Assembly (NCBI GenBank): GCA_023379825.1
Contig: JAMCPQ010000005.1
Coordinates: forward strand, 1-64,000
DNA: 64,000 bases
Reading direction: 5' to 3'
DNA from: Thermoplasmatota archaeon
Lineage (GTDB): Archaea; Thermoplasmatota; Thermoplasmata; Thermoplasmatales; Thermoplasmataceae
Under the pieces are notes generated by a model. The model did not search any database. It saw only the letters and a list, made by a program, of their open reading frames with translations, and was not told where the DNA came from. Position 1 is the first letter of the stretch. The number at the start of each line of letters is the position of its first letter. A program made the position numbers and the translations under genes. Positions 27,976-36,563 of this stretch are shown in pieces.

Positions 27976-28231
27976 CTGTGCTCTCTGCCCCCTTGACAAG
28001 CGACGCAACTGATGTCTCAGGCAGATATGCTCCACCTGCAAATTTATATCCGCAGTGCCTGCATCTCCATATTCCAGTGGCCACCCTCTTCACCTTCTCC
28101 TGTTTACATGAGGGGCAAGCGTATGTTGCAGACTTCTGCTTGTAAATCTCATTCCATGCCTTTCTGACAGTAACCCCGTACCTTGGGCCAAATCTGCCAG
28201 AAGCTCCTACCTTTACGGTTCTCTTGGACAT
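27968..28231 (-). CDS. rpl37ae: Large-subunit ribosomal protein L37ae
   Basis: A zinc-ribbon ribosomal protein: [18 protein letters not shown] at the N terminus, then CPSC and [13 protein letters not shown] with the four metal cysteines in C-X2-C-X14-C-X2-C arrangement. Length 87 aa is normal. It lies 5 nt after the rrp42 gene in the exosome cluster, a conserved archaeal arrangement that links RNA decay, translation and transcription genes. Confidence 0.95.
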   Translation of the reverse strand: MSKRTVKVGASGRFGPRYGVTVRKAWNEIYKQKSATYACPSCKQEKVKRVATGIWRCRHCGYKFAGGAYLPETSVASLVKGAESTDV

Positions 28232-28236
28232 CTATA

Positions 28237-29019
28237 TCACTTGAAATATTTCTCCCTGATAGCTTTACCCAGATTGCTGGACATATTAATAGCCTTTCTA
28301 ATTTCCTCCATGGAGAATTCACCAACATCCCCCTTCTGCATGGCCCTTATATGTCCATCCTCTGTTGTGCTTACAGTTATCCTTGCTGACGAGAGCTGTT
28401 CTTCTTCCAGGTCAGGGTCTGCTACCAGAGTGTCTCCTATTTTAACCATTGTTACTGCAACAGGAGTATTCCTTATGGGTAGCGGGAAGTCCTTTCCACC
28501 CTCCTTCGATCCCGGAACAATGGTACTCTTCAGTGCTGCAAGAACACCGAGAGTGCATGCATCTATCAGGTTCCCGTCAAAGTCAATGACATCTATATCA
28601 ACAAATACTATCCAAACCTTCTTTGCCGGCTCTATGACGAGGCTCTCAATATCAATCATTTTGCTCTCTCTGATGCCTCTGTCAACAACCCTTGCAATTT
28701 CTATGGATGTGTCATTGGGTGGTCCCGCCTCAAATGTGGGGAATGCCATTGGCAGAAGTTCAACATTTGTTGTCAGCACTCCCTGATTGGGTGTGTCTGG
28801 AAATGGTTCTCCTGCCTCAACCTTAATTCCGGCAACTACCTTTGTTTTTCCAAGGCATACCATTGCAGAACCGGGGGATCTGGGCACATAGTTTGGTGTA
28901 ATGGATATTTCCCTGTATTCATCAGGTTTTCTGCCGTCTCCCCTTTTTCCCTCCTTCAACCTTCTGAGAATAAAGTCTCTCTTTATTTCTGAGAGTATTC
29001 CCGCCTCATCTCTCGGCAT
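28237..29019 (-). CDS. rrp42: Exosome subunit Rrp42
   Basis: The non-catalytic RNase PH-like subunit that alternates with Rrp41 in the hexameric exosome ring. GDGRKPDEYREI, LGKTKVVAGIKVE and LLPMAFPTFEAGPPND are typical of Rrp42, while the phosphate-binding arginines and the catalytic Asp of Rrp41 are not in place. Length 260 aa. Its ATG overlaps the rrp41 stop by 1 nt. Confidence 0.96.
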   Translation of the reverse strand: MPRDEAGILSEIKRDFILRRLKEGKRGDGRKPDEYREISITPNYVPRSPGSAMVCLGKTKVVAGIKVEAGEPFPDTPNQGVLTTNVELLPMAFPTFEAGPPNDTSIEIARVVDRGIRESKMIDIESLVIEPAKKVWIVFVDIDVIDFDGNLIDACTLGVLAALKSTIVPGSKEGGKDFPLPIRNTPVAVTMVKIGDTLVADPDLEEEQLSSARITVSTTEDGHIRAMQKGDVGEFSMEEIRKAINMSSNLGKAIREKYFK

Positions 29020-29762
29020 TATTCACCACTCCTTTCAAGGGCTATAGCCTTGTATTTTCCTGCAAGTGCATCCCTCTGAATCTTGTGTATCTTCTTCGTT
29101 GCCTCCAGTATCATGGACGAGGCTTTTTCGAACTCTTCAACTGAGAGGTCTCCATCCATCTGAAGGAGAACTACGTTTCCACTTTTTGGAAGAACTGCCA
29201 TTGGAAGGTCCGCCTGGCCGAAATTATCCTCCTCCTTGGAAAGATCCAGAACAACCTGGCCCTCAACTTTTCCAGCTGTGCATCCTACAACCATATCTTT
29301 CATTGGTATTCCTGCTGCAGCCAGAGCCACGGAAGATGCAGTAAGTCCTGCAATCCTTGTTCCCGCGTCGGCCTGCAGGACCTCGATGTATACATCTATC
29401 TCTGCTCTCGGGAACTGGTTAACCATTACTGCGCTGGAAAGGGCTTCAGAGATAACCTTTGATATCTCCATGGATCTTCTGTCCGGTCCCGGTCTCTTTC
29501 TCTCATCCACAGAGAATGCTGCCATATTGTATCTGGCCTTGACCACTGCCTTGTCTATATCCTGTGTATGCTTAGGAAATGCTTCCCTGGGGCCATATAC
29601 CGCAACAAGTATCTTGTTCCCTCCCCATTCAATGTATGCGGAACCGTCTGCTCTTGCTAGCACATCCGTCTCTATCTTCATCGGTCTCAGTTCATCCGCT
29701 GAGCGCCCATCGAGCCTGAGACCATCCTCGTTTATGAGTTTAATATCACTCGCTGTTCCCAA
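29019..29762 (-). CDS. rrp41: Exosome catalytic subunit Rrp41
   Basis: Phosphorolytic 3'-5' exoribonuclease. [12 protein letters not shown] at the N terminus, the phosphate-binding Arg pair in [23 protein letters not shown], and the acidic active-site segment [15 protein letters not shown] with the catalytic Asp are all intact. Length 247 aa. Rrp4 upstream overlaps it by 17 nt, and its own stop overlaps the rrp42 start by 1 nt, so the three exosome genes are tightly coupled. Confidence 0.97.
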   Translation of the reverse strand: MGTASDIKLINEDGLRLDGRSADELRPMKIETDVLARADGSAYIEWGGNKILVAVYGPREAFPKHTQDIDKAVVKARYNMAAFSVDERKRPGPDRRSMEISKVISEALSSAVMVNQFPRAEIDVYIEVLQADAGTRIAGLTASSVALAAAGIPMKDMVVGCTAGKVEGQVVLDLSKEEDNFGQADLPMAVLPKSGNVVLLQMDGDLSVEEFEKASSMILEATKKIHKIQRDALAGKYKAIALERSGE

Positions 29763-30435
29763 CTATTTCACCTTTTTTCTCTTCAAGATATTTCTGCATC
29801 CTGTCCGTAAGACCTGTTGTGTGTGCCTCCTCCTCAACCATCCTGATGGCGGAAATTGCCACCATGACGTTCTCGGGGGCTCCATCGATCCATATAAGTC
29901 CATTCTGCCCAACCACTATCCTTGTTGAAGTGGCGTCCTTTATCATGTTAACCATCGATCCCCCTTTACCTATGATACGGGGAATCTTTGGGGCCGCTAT
30001 GCTTGTGATATGGCCACCCTCCATCTTTCTTAGCCCAACATCCTTGAGGGTAACCCAGCTTTCCCTGATCTCGTTAACTGACATTATTTTGGCATAGACA
30101 TAGTCTCCAACACCCAGGAACCTCTTAAGGTCTCCAGGATTTACTCTCCAGGGGGTGTCATTGATATGTAAAAGGGTGTTGTATGCAGAGTTAATATCTA
30201 TAACCCACATGGATGGGCCCACATCTATTATCTTTCCTATTACTTTGTCTCCCCGTCTCGGCATATAAATTCCGGAAAAAGGGACAACATCAAGGAACTG
30301 CTCTGATACCTGCACGGTACCGAAGTAACAGGACGAATAGGTGCCGTCACTGTTTCTGTATGTTCCATTCCTTGGCTTCGTTCCTTCGGCCTGAACAATG
30401 TCGCCGGGAAATACTATTTCTCTTGTTTTAACCAT
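29746..30435 (-). CDS. rrp4: Exosome cap subunit Rrp4
   Basis: The RNA-binding cap of the archaeal exosome: N-terminal domain with [18 protein letters not shown], an S1 domain ([14 protein letters not shown]), and a KH domain with [11 protein letters not shown]. The open frame extends to an ATG at 30471, but SD-like GGTGA sits 4 nt before the ATG at 30435 and the family start is near [12 protein letters not shown], so 30435 is preferred; 30471 would add 12 residues. It is first in the exosome group, preceded by an unusually long leader (see 30436-30543). Confidence 0.93.
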   Translation of the reverse strand: MVKTREIVFPGDIVQAEGTKPRNGTYRNSDGTYSSCYFGTVQVSEQFLDVVPFSGIYMPRRGDKVIGKIIDVGPSMWVIDINSAYNTLLHINDTPWRVNPGDLKRFLGVGDYVYAKIMSVNEIRESWVTLKDVGLRKMEGGHITSIAAPKIPRIIGKGGSMVNMIKDATSTRIVVGQNGLIWIDGAPENVMVAISAIRMVEEEAHTTGLTDRMQKYLEEKKGEIVGNSE

Positions 30436-30543
30436 ATGTTCACCGATTGCTTCCCGATGGGGAACTAACATGAGGCTTTTACCCGAATCCGGGATATCAT
30501 GCCTAGTTGCCCTGTACCTCTAAATGTGAATTCCTTTACTGGA
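30436..30543 (-). promoter_or_regulatory. Long hairpin-containing leader of the exosome operon
   Basis: A TATA-like AATATATATT (30563-30573, minus strand) predicts transcription from about 30543, leaving about 108 nt before the rrp4 ATG. Two perfect small hairpins lie inside: CCCG/CGGG around a tetraloop (30482-30493) and TTCCC/GGGAA around a tetraloop (30451-30464). Neighbouring genes mostly have short or absent leaders. Whether it is regulatory is inference. Confidence 0.35.
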
Positions 30544-30659
30544 TATTCACTTTATCTTACGGGAATATATATTGTTGTTTCTACTACATGTCAATTTGTC
30601 TTATTATTGATTGCTCTCAGGGAAATATAGAACTATAGCCACATCCGCAAAACCAATCA

Positions 30660-31355
30660 TCACTGTTTGACAATCCTGATTTCAACGTCATCCTTACCCT
30701 TTCTGCCCAGGGAGCTCATTATCTCTCCTGTAAGTCCGGATGGGACCTCCAGAAGCCCTATCCATGCTCCGTCCTTACCCCACTCTTCCCTGACAAGGTA
30801 ACCCATCCGGACAATATCTCCATATACCTTCCCATAGGCATCGCCTGTTAATTTAACTGCAAGTTTGGTTCTCTCAAACCGTATAGGAAGTATGGGTTTG
30901 ATCGCCTTCAAAACTACCTGAATCTGATCTCCTGCAGACTTGAAGGGGTCAATGTGTATCTTTGCATCCTCCATTGCCTGTGCAATTCTGGCTGGAGGAT
31001 GAGGGGCATTCGTCTGAGGGTTTATGGACTCTCTAGCTATGATCTCAATTATCTGCTTCTTCTTTCTTTCAAGCATCTTGTGACGCTGTTCTGTGGTCAG
31101 CTGTATCTGACCTTTACGCACTATCTCTATGGCTATCTGGGATACGTCTGTAGTCTTGAATACCTCCTTGAGGGATTCCTCACCTGCTTTTTCCCCTTTC
31201 CTGGCATCCTTGTATATCTCGTCAAGAGCCAGATCCGCGCTGAGATCTATTTTTCCCTCTCTTATGTGATCCGTTGCATCCGGGTCAACAAGTATCTCGA
31301 AACGATGACCATGTGATTCAAGCTTTGCCACTATGGCATCTTCAAGCTGAACCAT
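30660..31355 (-). CDS. sdo1: Ribosome maturation protein Sdo1 (SBDS)
   Basis: Archaeal SBDS, which helps release the anti-association factor aIF6 from the large ribosomal subunit. Three domains are visible: N-terminal FYSH domain (VDPDATDHIREGKIDLS), central helical domain (LTTEQRHKMLERKKKQIIEIIARESINPQT) and a ferredoxin-like C-terminal domain (IKPILPIRFERTKLAV). Length 231 aa is standard. It lies between psmA and the exosome genes, as in many archaea, with its own leader gap of about 100 nt on the psmA side. Confidence 0.96.
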   Translation of the reverse strand: MVQLEDAIVAKLESHGHRFEILVDPDATDHIREGKIDLSADLALDEIYKDARKGEKAGEESLKEVFKTTDVSQIAIEIVRKGQIQLTTEQRHKMLERKKKQIIEIIARESINPQTNAPHPPARIAQAMEDAKIHIDPFKSAGDQIQVVLKAIKPILPIRFERTKLAVKLTGDAYGKVYGDIVRMGYLVREEWGKDGAWIGLLEVPSGLTGEIMSSLGRKGKDDVEIRIVKQ

Positions 31356-31459
31356 AAGGGGTCATAATTATGGAGTATTTAAAATTATAAAAAATGGAAT
31401 GCATGAAATGTGGAATCTACGTATATGGGATGATTAAACTATGTAAGAAAAAAATTGGG

Positions 31460-32164
31460 TTATTTGGAAAGTTTCTCAACTTCTTCCTTTGAATAAAGCC
31501 TGAACTTGCTTCCCTCAACTATGGTGGCTACCTCTGGGCTTCTGAACTCTCCATTTTCCTCACTTGCTGACTTCAGGGACTTAATTGCCATTTTAACTGC
31601 ATCAGTCTCGCTTATATCCTCATTATATTCCTTTTCCAGAAATGCTGTAACCTGATCCCTGAGCGCGCCAATCGCCACAGCTTTATATTCGTTAATTGTA
31701 CCTGCTGGATCACAGTCAAAGAGCCTGGGCCCTATACTGTCAACTCCGGCAAAAATCATAGATACACCGTATGGTCTTACACCTCCATACTGAGTATACT
31801 GCTGCATCTGGTCAGCAGACCTCTTAACGAGGTTTTCAATATTCACCAGTGACCCATAGGTTATTTTTTCCTGCTGTGCAGCTACTCTGCTGTAATCAAC
31901 GAGCACCCTTGCATCAGCCACAAGACCCGACGTCACTGTTGCGACATAATCATCAATCAGCTGGATTTTTTCCATTGAATTCTGCTCAACAAGTCTGCTT
32001 CTTACCTTCTTGTCTGAGATCAGGGCAACTCCATTCTTGAATTTGATTCCAAGAGCAGTGGAGCCTTTTTTAACAGCCTCTCTTGCATATTCTACCTGAA
32101 ACAGTCTACCATCCGGGGAAAATACTGTGATTGCTCTATCATAAGCCATCTGGCCTTGTTGCAT
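31460..32164 (-). CDS. psmA: 20S proteasome alpha subunit
   Basis: Forms the outer rings of the 20S proteasome. The N terminus [19 protein letters not shown] (gate and alpha signature), [19 protein letters not shown] and [12 protein letters not shown] match the Thermoplasma acidophilum alpha subunit almost word for word, strong support for a Thermoplasmata origin. Length 234 aa. SD-like GGTGA lies 7 nt before the start (32171-32175) and a TATA-like box about 35-40 nt before it. Confidence 0.98.
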   Translation of the reverse strand: MQQGQMAYDRAITVFSPDGRLFQVEYAREAVKKGSTALGIKFKNGVALISDKKVRSRLVEQNSMEKIQLIDDYVATVTSGLVADARVLVDYSRVAAQQEKITYGSLVNIENLVKRSADQMQQYTQYGGVRPYGVSMIFAGVDSIGPRLFDCDPAGTINEYKAVAIGALRDQVTAFLEKEYNEDISETDAVKMAIKSLKSASEENGEFRSPEVATIVEGSKFRLYSKEEVEKLSK

Positions 32165-32198
32165 ATATATTCACCTTGGGCTTCCATAGTCTACACGT

Positions 32199-32207
32199 AT
32201 TATAAAC
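32199..32207 (-). promoter_or_regulatory. TATA-like promoter of psmA
   Basis: Minus-strand TTTATAATA. With about 25 nt to the transcription start, the transcript would have a short leader containing the GGTGA Shine-Dalgarno sequence. Confidence 0.45.
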
Positions 32208-32270
32208 CTTTTCTCAACCAGTGCTTCTATAATAGTTTAGAGGGTTGATGGATAGTACTGTTCCCTATTT

Positions 32271-33173
32271 ATGATCATTCGGAAAGCGAAACTGTATAGT
32301 AAGGAACTTATTCTTCCTGATGCAGAAATGAAATTTTTTGATGGGTTTATAATCATTGACAATCATATGCATCTCCGGGAGGAGGGAAGGCTTTTAGAGG
32401 CAGTCAGAAGATTCACAAAGCTTGGCGGAAATGCAATCAACCTTGTGAATCTTCCTGATTACAGCGTGCCAGCAGCTGGATATTACGAGAAGATATATGG
32501 CAGGACTTTGAGAATTGCAGATAAGGTAAGAAATGAACTCAAAATTCCAGTTATTGTTACTCTGGGGCCATATCCTCTTGATTTTTTTCATTTTCAGAAA
32601 AATTCCATAGATGGACTTGAAGCTATGAGAACTGGCCTTTATCTGGCGGAAAAACTTATAAAAGAATCAAAGGCCAATGCTATAGGAGAGATTGGAAGAC
32701 CCCACTTTGAGTATTCTCCTGACAGATCCGATGAATTCAATTCCATGCTTGCAGAAGCTTTCAAAATATGCGCCAGTAACGGTGTTCCTGCAATTCTTCA
32801 TACAGAAGACCTTAGCAAAGAGGCTTATGATAAACTCGAAGAAACTGCTAAATCATCCCGCATGGATCCTGCAAGAGTAGTGAAACACCATGCCCTCGCA
32901 TCGGATATCAATTATAAGAATTCCATAACACTTTCATTGCTGGCAACAAGGCAGAACACAAGAGATATTAGAGAATGCAAAAGAAGACTGTTTCTGGAGA
33001 CTGATTATGTTGATGACCCATCTTCCTGGAAGGTCATTCCACCGGAATCAGTTCCGAAAAGGGCCATATTCATAAGGGAAAGCATGGAAAACTGGCAGGA
33101 ATTATTTTCAAACCTCTTCAGAGATACTCCTATTAAGGTCTACGGTGAAGAAAGTTTCAGGCAACTTATCTGA
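32271..33173 (+). CDS. TatD-related metal-dependent hydrolase
   Basis: A TIM-barrel hydrolase related to TatD nucleases. The first strand DNHMHLREE carries the N-terminal His-X-His metal ligands, IGEIGRPHFEYS the third-strand Glu and His, and ILHTEDL and KHHALA the later His ligands. TatD proteins are 3'-5' DNA/RNA exonucleases, but this archaeal branch is uncharacterised. Start choice between 32271 and 32328 is unsure; the first is kept. A TATA-like TATAATAG lies at 32228-32235. Confidence 0.75.
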   Translation: MIIRKAKLYSKELILPDAEMKFFDGFIIIDNHMHLREEGRLLEAVRRFTKLGGNAINLVNLPDYSVPAAGYYEKIYGRTLRIADKVRNELKIPVIVTLGPYPLDFFHFQKNSIDGLEAMRTGLYLAEKLIKESKANAIGEIGRPHFEYSPDRSDEFNSMLAEAFKICASNGVPAILHTEDLSKEAYDKLEETAKSSRMDPARVVKHHALASDINYKNSITLSLLATRQNTRDIRECKRRLFLETDYVDDPSSWKVIPPESVPKRAIFIRESMENWQELFSNLFRDTPIKVYGEESFRQLI

Positions 33174-33226
33174 CCCATAAGAGGTCCTGAGCCAGAATTA
33201 AATATATTCACATGTTATCTAAAGGC

Positions 33227-33892
33227 ATGAATCTCAGCCCAACTCAGATAGATAAGGTATCAGAGGAACTCCGATCATTCCTCCGGGCTGAAGCAAGGAC
33301 AAAGAAGATCAGAAAGATGGAACCTGCCTTCTATAGAAATATTGTGTCTGCTCTTGAAACTCTTACGCAGGAATCCGAGAGTCATCTTAAGGAGAGGAAT
33401 ATCAGTTCATACATCAGAATAAAGGAGAGAATGGACGAGATTGAACGTGATTTCAAGGCACTTTTCCAGCGCAGATTTGAAAAAATCGCCTCGCTTTCTG
33501 TTTATGATCTTGACTCTGAACTTATGTCATCCCTCACCCCTGAAGAAAAGGACTTCATAGTGGTTCTACACAATCTTATTCAGGATCAATACAAAGTACT
33601 TTTGCAGAGAGAGAAAAGGGAAGAGCCCAGAGCAATTATACAGGATAATGTTTCAGAGGAAAAATCTCCAGAATATGCAAAGAAAACAGAACCAGAGGTT
33701 GAGTCGGTTGCAGAACCTTCAGAGGAAAATATTCCGGAAGAGTATGTTCTTATAATGATAAAGGGTGACCAGCCTCCCATAGCACAACCCGACAGGGATT
33801 ACTTCCTGCATGATCAGGACCTTGTATACCTGCCATCTTCATTTGCAGAACTGCTTTTAAAAAGAGGTGCCGGGGTAAGAATAAATATTTGA
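33227..33892 (+). CDS. gins51: DNA replication factor GINS (Gins51 type)
   Basis: Part of the CMG-like replicative helicase with MCM and Cdc45/RecJ. The helical A domain (residues 1-110, including FYRNIVSALETL and RIKERMDEIERDF) precedes a Glu-rich linker (about 128-170) and a small beta B domain at the C terminus (EEYVLIMIKGDQPPIAQPDRDY, then VYLPSSFAELLLKRGAGV), the A-then-B order of archaeal Gins51. A TATA-like TAAATATAT (33199-33207) about 25 nt upstream favours the ATG at 33227 over the one at 33212. Confidence 0.88.
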   Translation: MNLSPTQIDKVSEELRSFLRAEARTKKIRKMEPAFYRNIVSALETLTQESESHLKERNISSYIRIKERMDEIERDFKALFQRRFEKIASLSVYDLDSELMSSLTPEEKDFIVVLHNLIQDQYKVLLQREKREEPRAIIQDNVSEEKSPEYAKKTEPEVESVAEPSEENIPEEYVLIMIKGDQPPIAQPDRDYFLHDQDLVYLPSSFAELLLKRGAGVRINI

Positions 33893-33900
33893 AGAAAGAT

Positions 33901-35718
33901 TTATTTCTTTCTTCTTGTGTAAACAATTGCAGAGCCTGCCACAAGGACAACAATTACTGCTGCTATTATTCCCAGGTCAAGGTAGGAAAGGTTTCCCGGA
34001 AGTGAAGAAACCGGTCCTTCTGGAGTGGATGAAACAGTCACGTTATGGGTACTGAAGTGTGGAATATGAACAATCACCAGATATCCACCATTTTCGGGTA
34101 CTGCAGCATAGTATGCATTCACGCTGCTTGAAACATTAAGTGCGGCTCCTGCTCCGCTCAACTGTGTTGCCAGCTTTCCGTCAAAGTATACATAGATCTT
34201 TCCGGTTGATGTGAGGAAGGAACTGTTTACAAAGATTGCAATATTGGTTCCAAGATGCTGTGTTGAGCTGACGATCATGGACACTTTTCCGGAGCCAGCC
34301 GAAGTGACATTAATCCTCAGTGAATTATTGAAGAATGTACTGAAGTTAACGGCTCCCTTACCCATGTTCTCTATGGAAAGTTCGGCAGCAATCCTGCCAT
34401 GCTCTATAGCATACTCAAGTGGTGCAACATCTGCTGAAGAAATTTTCTGCAGTCCCGGAGGTGCCACAAAAGTTATATGTGCCACGGAAGAACTGTTTGC
34501 ATTTACCTCAATCACATGGGTCGTGTTGTTGTATGATGAACCGTTCGCTCCTCCTATATAGAGGAAACCTCTCAATCCATGTCCATGAATAAGATAGGCA
34601 GTGGAAGAAGCCTGTACATTTTCATTTAAGTCAAGCGTCTCATTCATGAACACACTGCTGTTTGAGCTGGCCACTGAAGCATTCATCGAGGTTTCTGTAC
34701 CTGCTGAAAGGTGCAGTTCCGTAACATTGAAACCAGCTGCAAGAGCAAACTTCATGGTACCGTTGTTCAGCAGAGCTCCCGTGTTCAGAGTCGGATTATT
34801 ATGCATTACAAGCACATATGTGGAGTTCGCATAGAGGAATAAACTGCCTAGTATACTGTAATTGCCATCATTGAAAACAGGAAGGTATTTTGAAGATCCA
34901 AGGCTTCCATTCCCTGAAGCACTTATTTCATTGAATATTCTTAGATTCCCGTAAGAGTTAGCAGTGAAGTTTCTAACTACGCCAGTTGTACTGTTGAAAT
35001 TGAAACCTACAAATGTTCCATTTACAAGTCCTGTAGTCTTATCATATGTGAATTTATGGTCGTTTCTCTCCATTATCCTATGAAGTATCTCCCTCATTCC
35101 CTCATGAGTCACAAACGCTGAAATCAGAACTCCATTTGTGAATGAACCGAATTTCAGCATTGTCGAAGAAGGAGTCACTGATAGCTGAGAACCGGTTGCT
35201 GCAACGCTTCCATCGGTGAGGAAATAACCCTGGAATGCGGAATTGTTTATCCTGTATACTGTCCAGGTATTGTCCATGAAAGAGAACATACCGAAGGATT
35301 TGAGTTCAATTCTTGAAGAAGATACCATTTTTGTAGCAGTCCCGTTGATGTTTATCTGCATTCCCTCAGATCCGGTAGAGGTCTCAGTGGTCATTACTGT
35401 CAGAAGGTTTGAGTTTCCAGCAGATTCCACTGTTGCATTAGCTGTGGAAAATATTCTATCTGCAGAGACACCTGATGTACTGACTGCACCGCTTATATTC
35501 CTGCCCTGTACTGAGAGCATGCTTGCGAACATATACGAATTCCCATCCTTGGTGTATGTAAGGTTCTGCAATGAGTTATTTCCTGCTACGGTAAAGCTGA
35601 AATTTCCAAGAGTCTGCACTGACATGCCTGAGTGGCCTAAAGAAGAATCAGCAAGGCTAATGGAGCTTCCCGCAACCAGAATTACCATTGCTACTGAAAT
35701 CAATATTTTTGAATTCAT
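33901..35718 (-). CDS. Large secreted, C-terminally anchored surface protein
   Basis: A 605-residue protein of unrecognised family. It has an N-terminal signal peptide (ILISVAMVILVAGSSISLA), a long Ser/Thr/Asn-rich beta-type ectodomain with many Asn-X-Ser/Thr sequons, and a single C-terminal membrane helix (DLGIIAAVIVVLVAGSAIVY) followed by TRRKK. The layout fits an anchored, N-glycosylated cell-surface protein. No cysteine pairs or catalytic motif stand out. Its promoter box is probably TATTTAAATA about 28 nt before the ATG. A surface-layer or adhesion role is possible but only inferred. Confidence 0.7.
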   Translation of the reverse strand: MNSKILISVAMVILVAGSSISLADSSLGHSGMSVQTLGNFSFTVAGNNSLQNLTYTKDGNSYMFASMLSVQGRNISGAVSTSGVSADRIFSTANATVESAGNSNLLTVMTTETSTGSEGMQININGTATKMVSSSRIELKSFGMFSFMDNTWTVYRINNSAFQGYFLTDGSVAATGSQLSVTPSSTMLKFGSFTNGVLISAFVTHEGMREILHRIMERNDHKFTYDKTTGLVNGTFVGFNFNSTTGVVRNFTANSYGNLRIFNEISASGNGSLGSSKYLPVFNDGNYSILGSLFLYANSTYVLVMHNNPTLNTGALLNNGTMKFALAAGFNVTELHLSAGTETSMNASVASSNSSVFMNETLDLNENVQASSTAYLIHGHGLRGFLYIGGANGSSYNNTTHVIEVNANSSSVAHITFVAPPGLQKISSADVAPLEYAIEHGRIAAELSIENMGKGAVNFSTFFNNSLRINVTSAGSGKVSMIVSSTQHLGTNIAIFVNSSFLTSTGKIYVYFDGKLATQLSGAGAALNVSSSVNAYYAAVPENGGYLVIVHIPHFSTHNVTVSSTPEGPVSSLPGNLSYLDLGIIAAVIVVLVAGSAIVYTRRKK

Positions 35719-35835
35719 TTCACCCCTGTTTTCCTTTTCAGCTATTTAAATATTATGGTACTAAATTCAAGGTTCGTCTCCTGAGAATGTTGCATTTCAT
35801 TGCATTATGTGAATTTTCCTTTACAGCGTGAAAGA

Positions 35836-35849
35836 TATAAATATATATT
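35836..35849 (+). promoter_or_regulatory. TATA box of the RNase P RNA gene
   Basis: ATAAATATATATTA, centred about 24 nt upstream of the P1 helix of the RNA, as expected for a strong archaeal RNA promoter. Confidence 0.6.
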
Positions 35850-35865
35850 ATCCATAGACCCGTCA

Positions 35866-36164
35866 GAGAAAAGCTTCCGGGCAACCGACGCCTAATAAGG
35901 TGAGGAAAGTCCCCTCTCCTCAGGTGGAATCCAACCGTCGCAAGCCGGTACTTTGAGAAAAGTGGTAAAGGGACGAGAAATAAACAGACCGGGTAAAAGG
36001 ATGAACCAGTTTGGAGACGTTCCCCGGATACTGATGGGAACCCTTCCTGGATGGAGAAAGTCTAAACGGACCCGTTGATGCCACCGGTAGGGTCGGGTAA
36101 GACGAACAGTTGAATGTTGCCAGCCGAAAGGTTAACAGAAAGGGGCTTACGGGAGGCATTTCTC
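35866..36164 (+). ncRNA. rnpB: RNase P RNA
   Basis: The catalytic RNA of tRNA 5' maturation. Conserved blocks are clear: GAGGAAAGTCC (CR-I) near 35900 and the 3' ACAGAAAGGGGCTTACGG (CR-V) near 36136. The ends form a long P1 helix: GAGAAA-GCTTCC at 35866-35878 pairs with GGGAGGC-TTTCTC at 36151-36164, with one A-A mismatch. Length is about 300 nt. A U-rich run (about 36178-36187) right after could end transcription. Exact ends are inferred from P1 and may extend a few bases (CGTCA just before). Confidence 0.92.
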
Positions 36165-36177
36165 AAAAATTTCGCCC

Positions 36178-36187
36178 ATATTTTTTT
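36178..36187 (+). terminator. U-rich terminator after RNase P RNA
   Basis: A run of T residues 14 nt beyond the P1 helix; archaeal RNA polymerase terminates at such oligo-T tracts without a hairpin. Confidence 0.4.
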
Positions 36188-36246
36188 AGTATTTATCGGG
36201 AAGTTGTTTTTCAGGTAAAGATTTACATACTCAGGGTTCATGCTTG

Positions 36247-36362
36247 TTGTGCCTCTAGAAAGATAAGGGCAATTTGAAGGAGGCTTATCAGGCTACATTT
36301 TGATGGAGTAGAGCACCATCGTGAATCTGGTCTGAAAACCAAGAATTGCCGGGAGTGTCTGC
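36247..36362 (+). promoter_or_regulatory. Structured 5' leader or small RNA before a Cys-rich small protein
   Basis: A TATA-like ATTTACA (36221-36227) predicts a start near 36250, about 110 nt before the ATG at 36363. Possible helices are: 251-254/290-293 with 262-267/284-289 (GCCT...GATAAG/CTTATC...AGGC); 268-274/344-350 (GGCAATT/AATTGCC, 7 bp); 302-306/316-320 (GATGG/CCATC); 328-331/338-341 (TGGT/ACCA). The first two sets cannot form together except as a pseudoknot. The Shine-Dalgarno-like GGGAG (351-355) directly follows the 7-bp helix. No known RNA family was recognised. Confidence 0.45.
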
Positions 36363-36554
36363 ATGCCTCAGAAAATTTGTGAAGTCCCATCCTGCGGAAA
36401 AGATAGTTTCAAAACGGTTCCGGGAGATCTTGCCAAGAAAGTCTTCCCTGCTGCTGACATAAAGAACAAAATGCATCTCTGCAAGGAACATTATAAGGAA
36501 TATAAAAAAGGTACTAAAGAGGAAAGGGAACTGAGAAGAATGGACTGGGATTGA
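36363..36554 (+). CDS. Small Cys/His protein, putative zinc binder
   Basis: A 63-residue protein with ICEVPSC near the N terminus and LCKEHYKEYKKG near residue 43, giving a C-X4-C plus C-X2-H ligand set, followed by a highly charged C terminus. This looks like a small zinc-binding protein, but I do not recognise the family. It has an SD-like GGGAG 7 nt before the ATG. The GT2 gene follows after 9 nt and is probably co-transcribed. The tail KKGTKEERELRRMDWD may bind nucleic acid or protein. Confidence 0.6.
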   Translation: MPQKICEVPSCGKDSFKTVPGDLAKKVFPAADIKNKMHLCKEHYKEYKKGTKEERELRRMDWD

Positions 36555-36563
36555 GGATAGCCA

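Noticed and set aside
29236-29928. 230-codon open frame opposite rrp41 and rrp4
   Set aside because: Antisense to conserved exosome genes; no promoter or motif.
36301-36334. Possible C/D box small RNA (TGATGGA ... CTGA)
   Set aside because: The C-like box deviates from the consensus, the inner D' and C' boxes are missing, and the segment is better explained as part of a longer folded leader.
36247-36362. Possible tRNA or SRP RNA in the gap after rnpB
   Set aside because: No T-loop, acceptor stem or SRP helix 8 tetraloop motif could be found.
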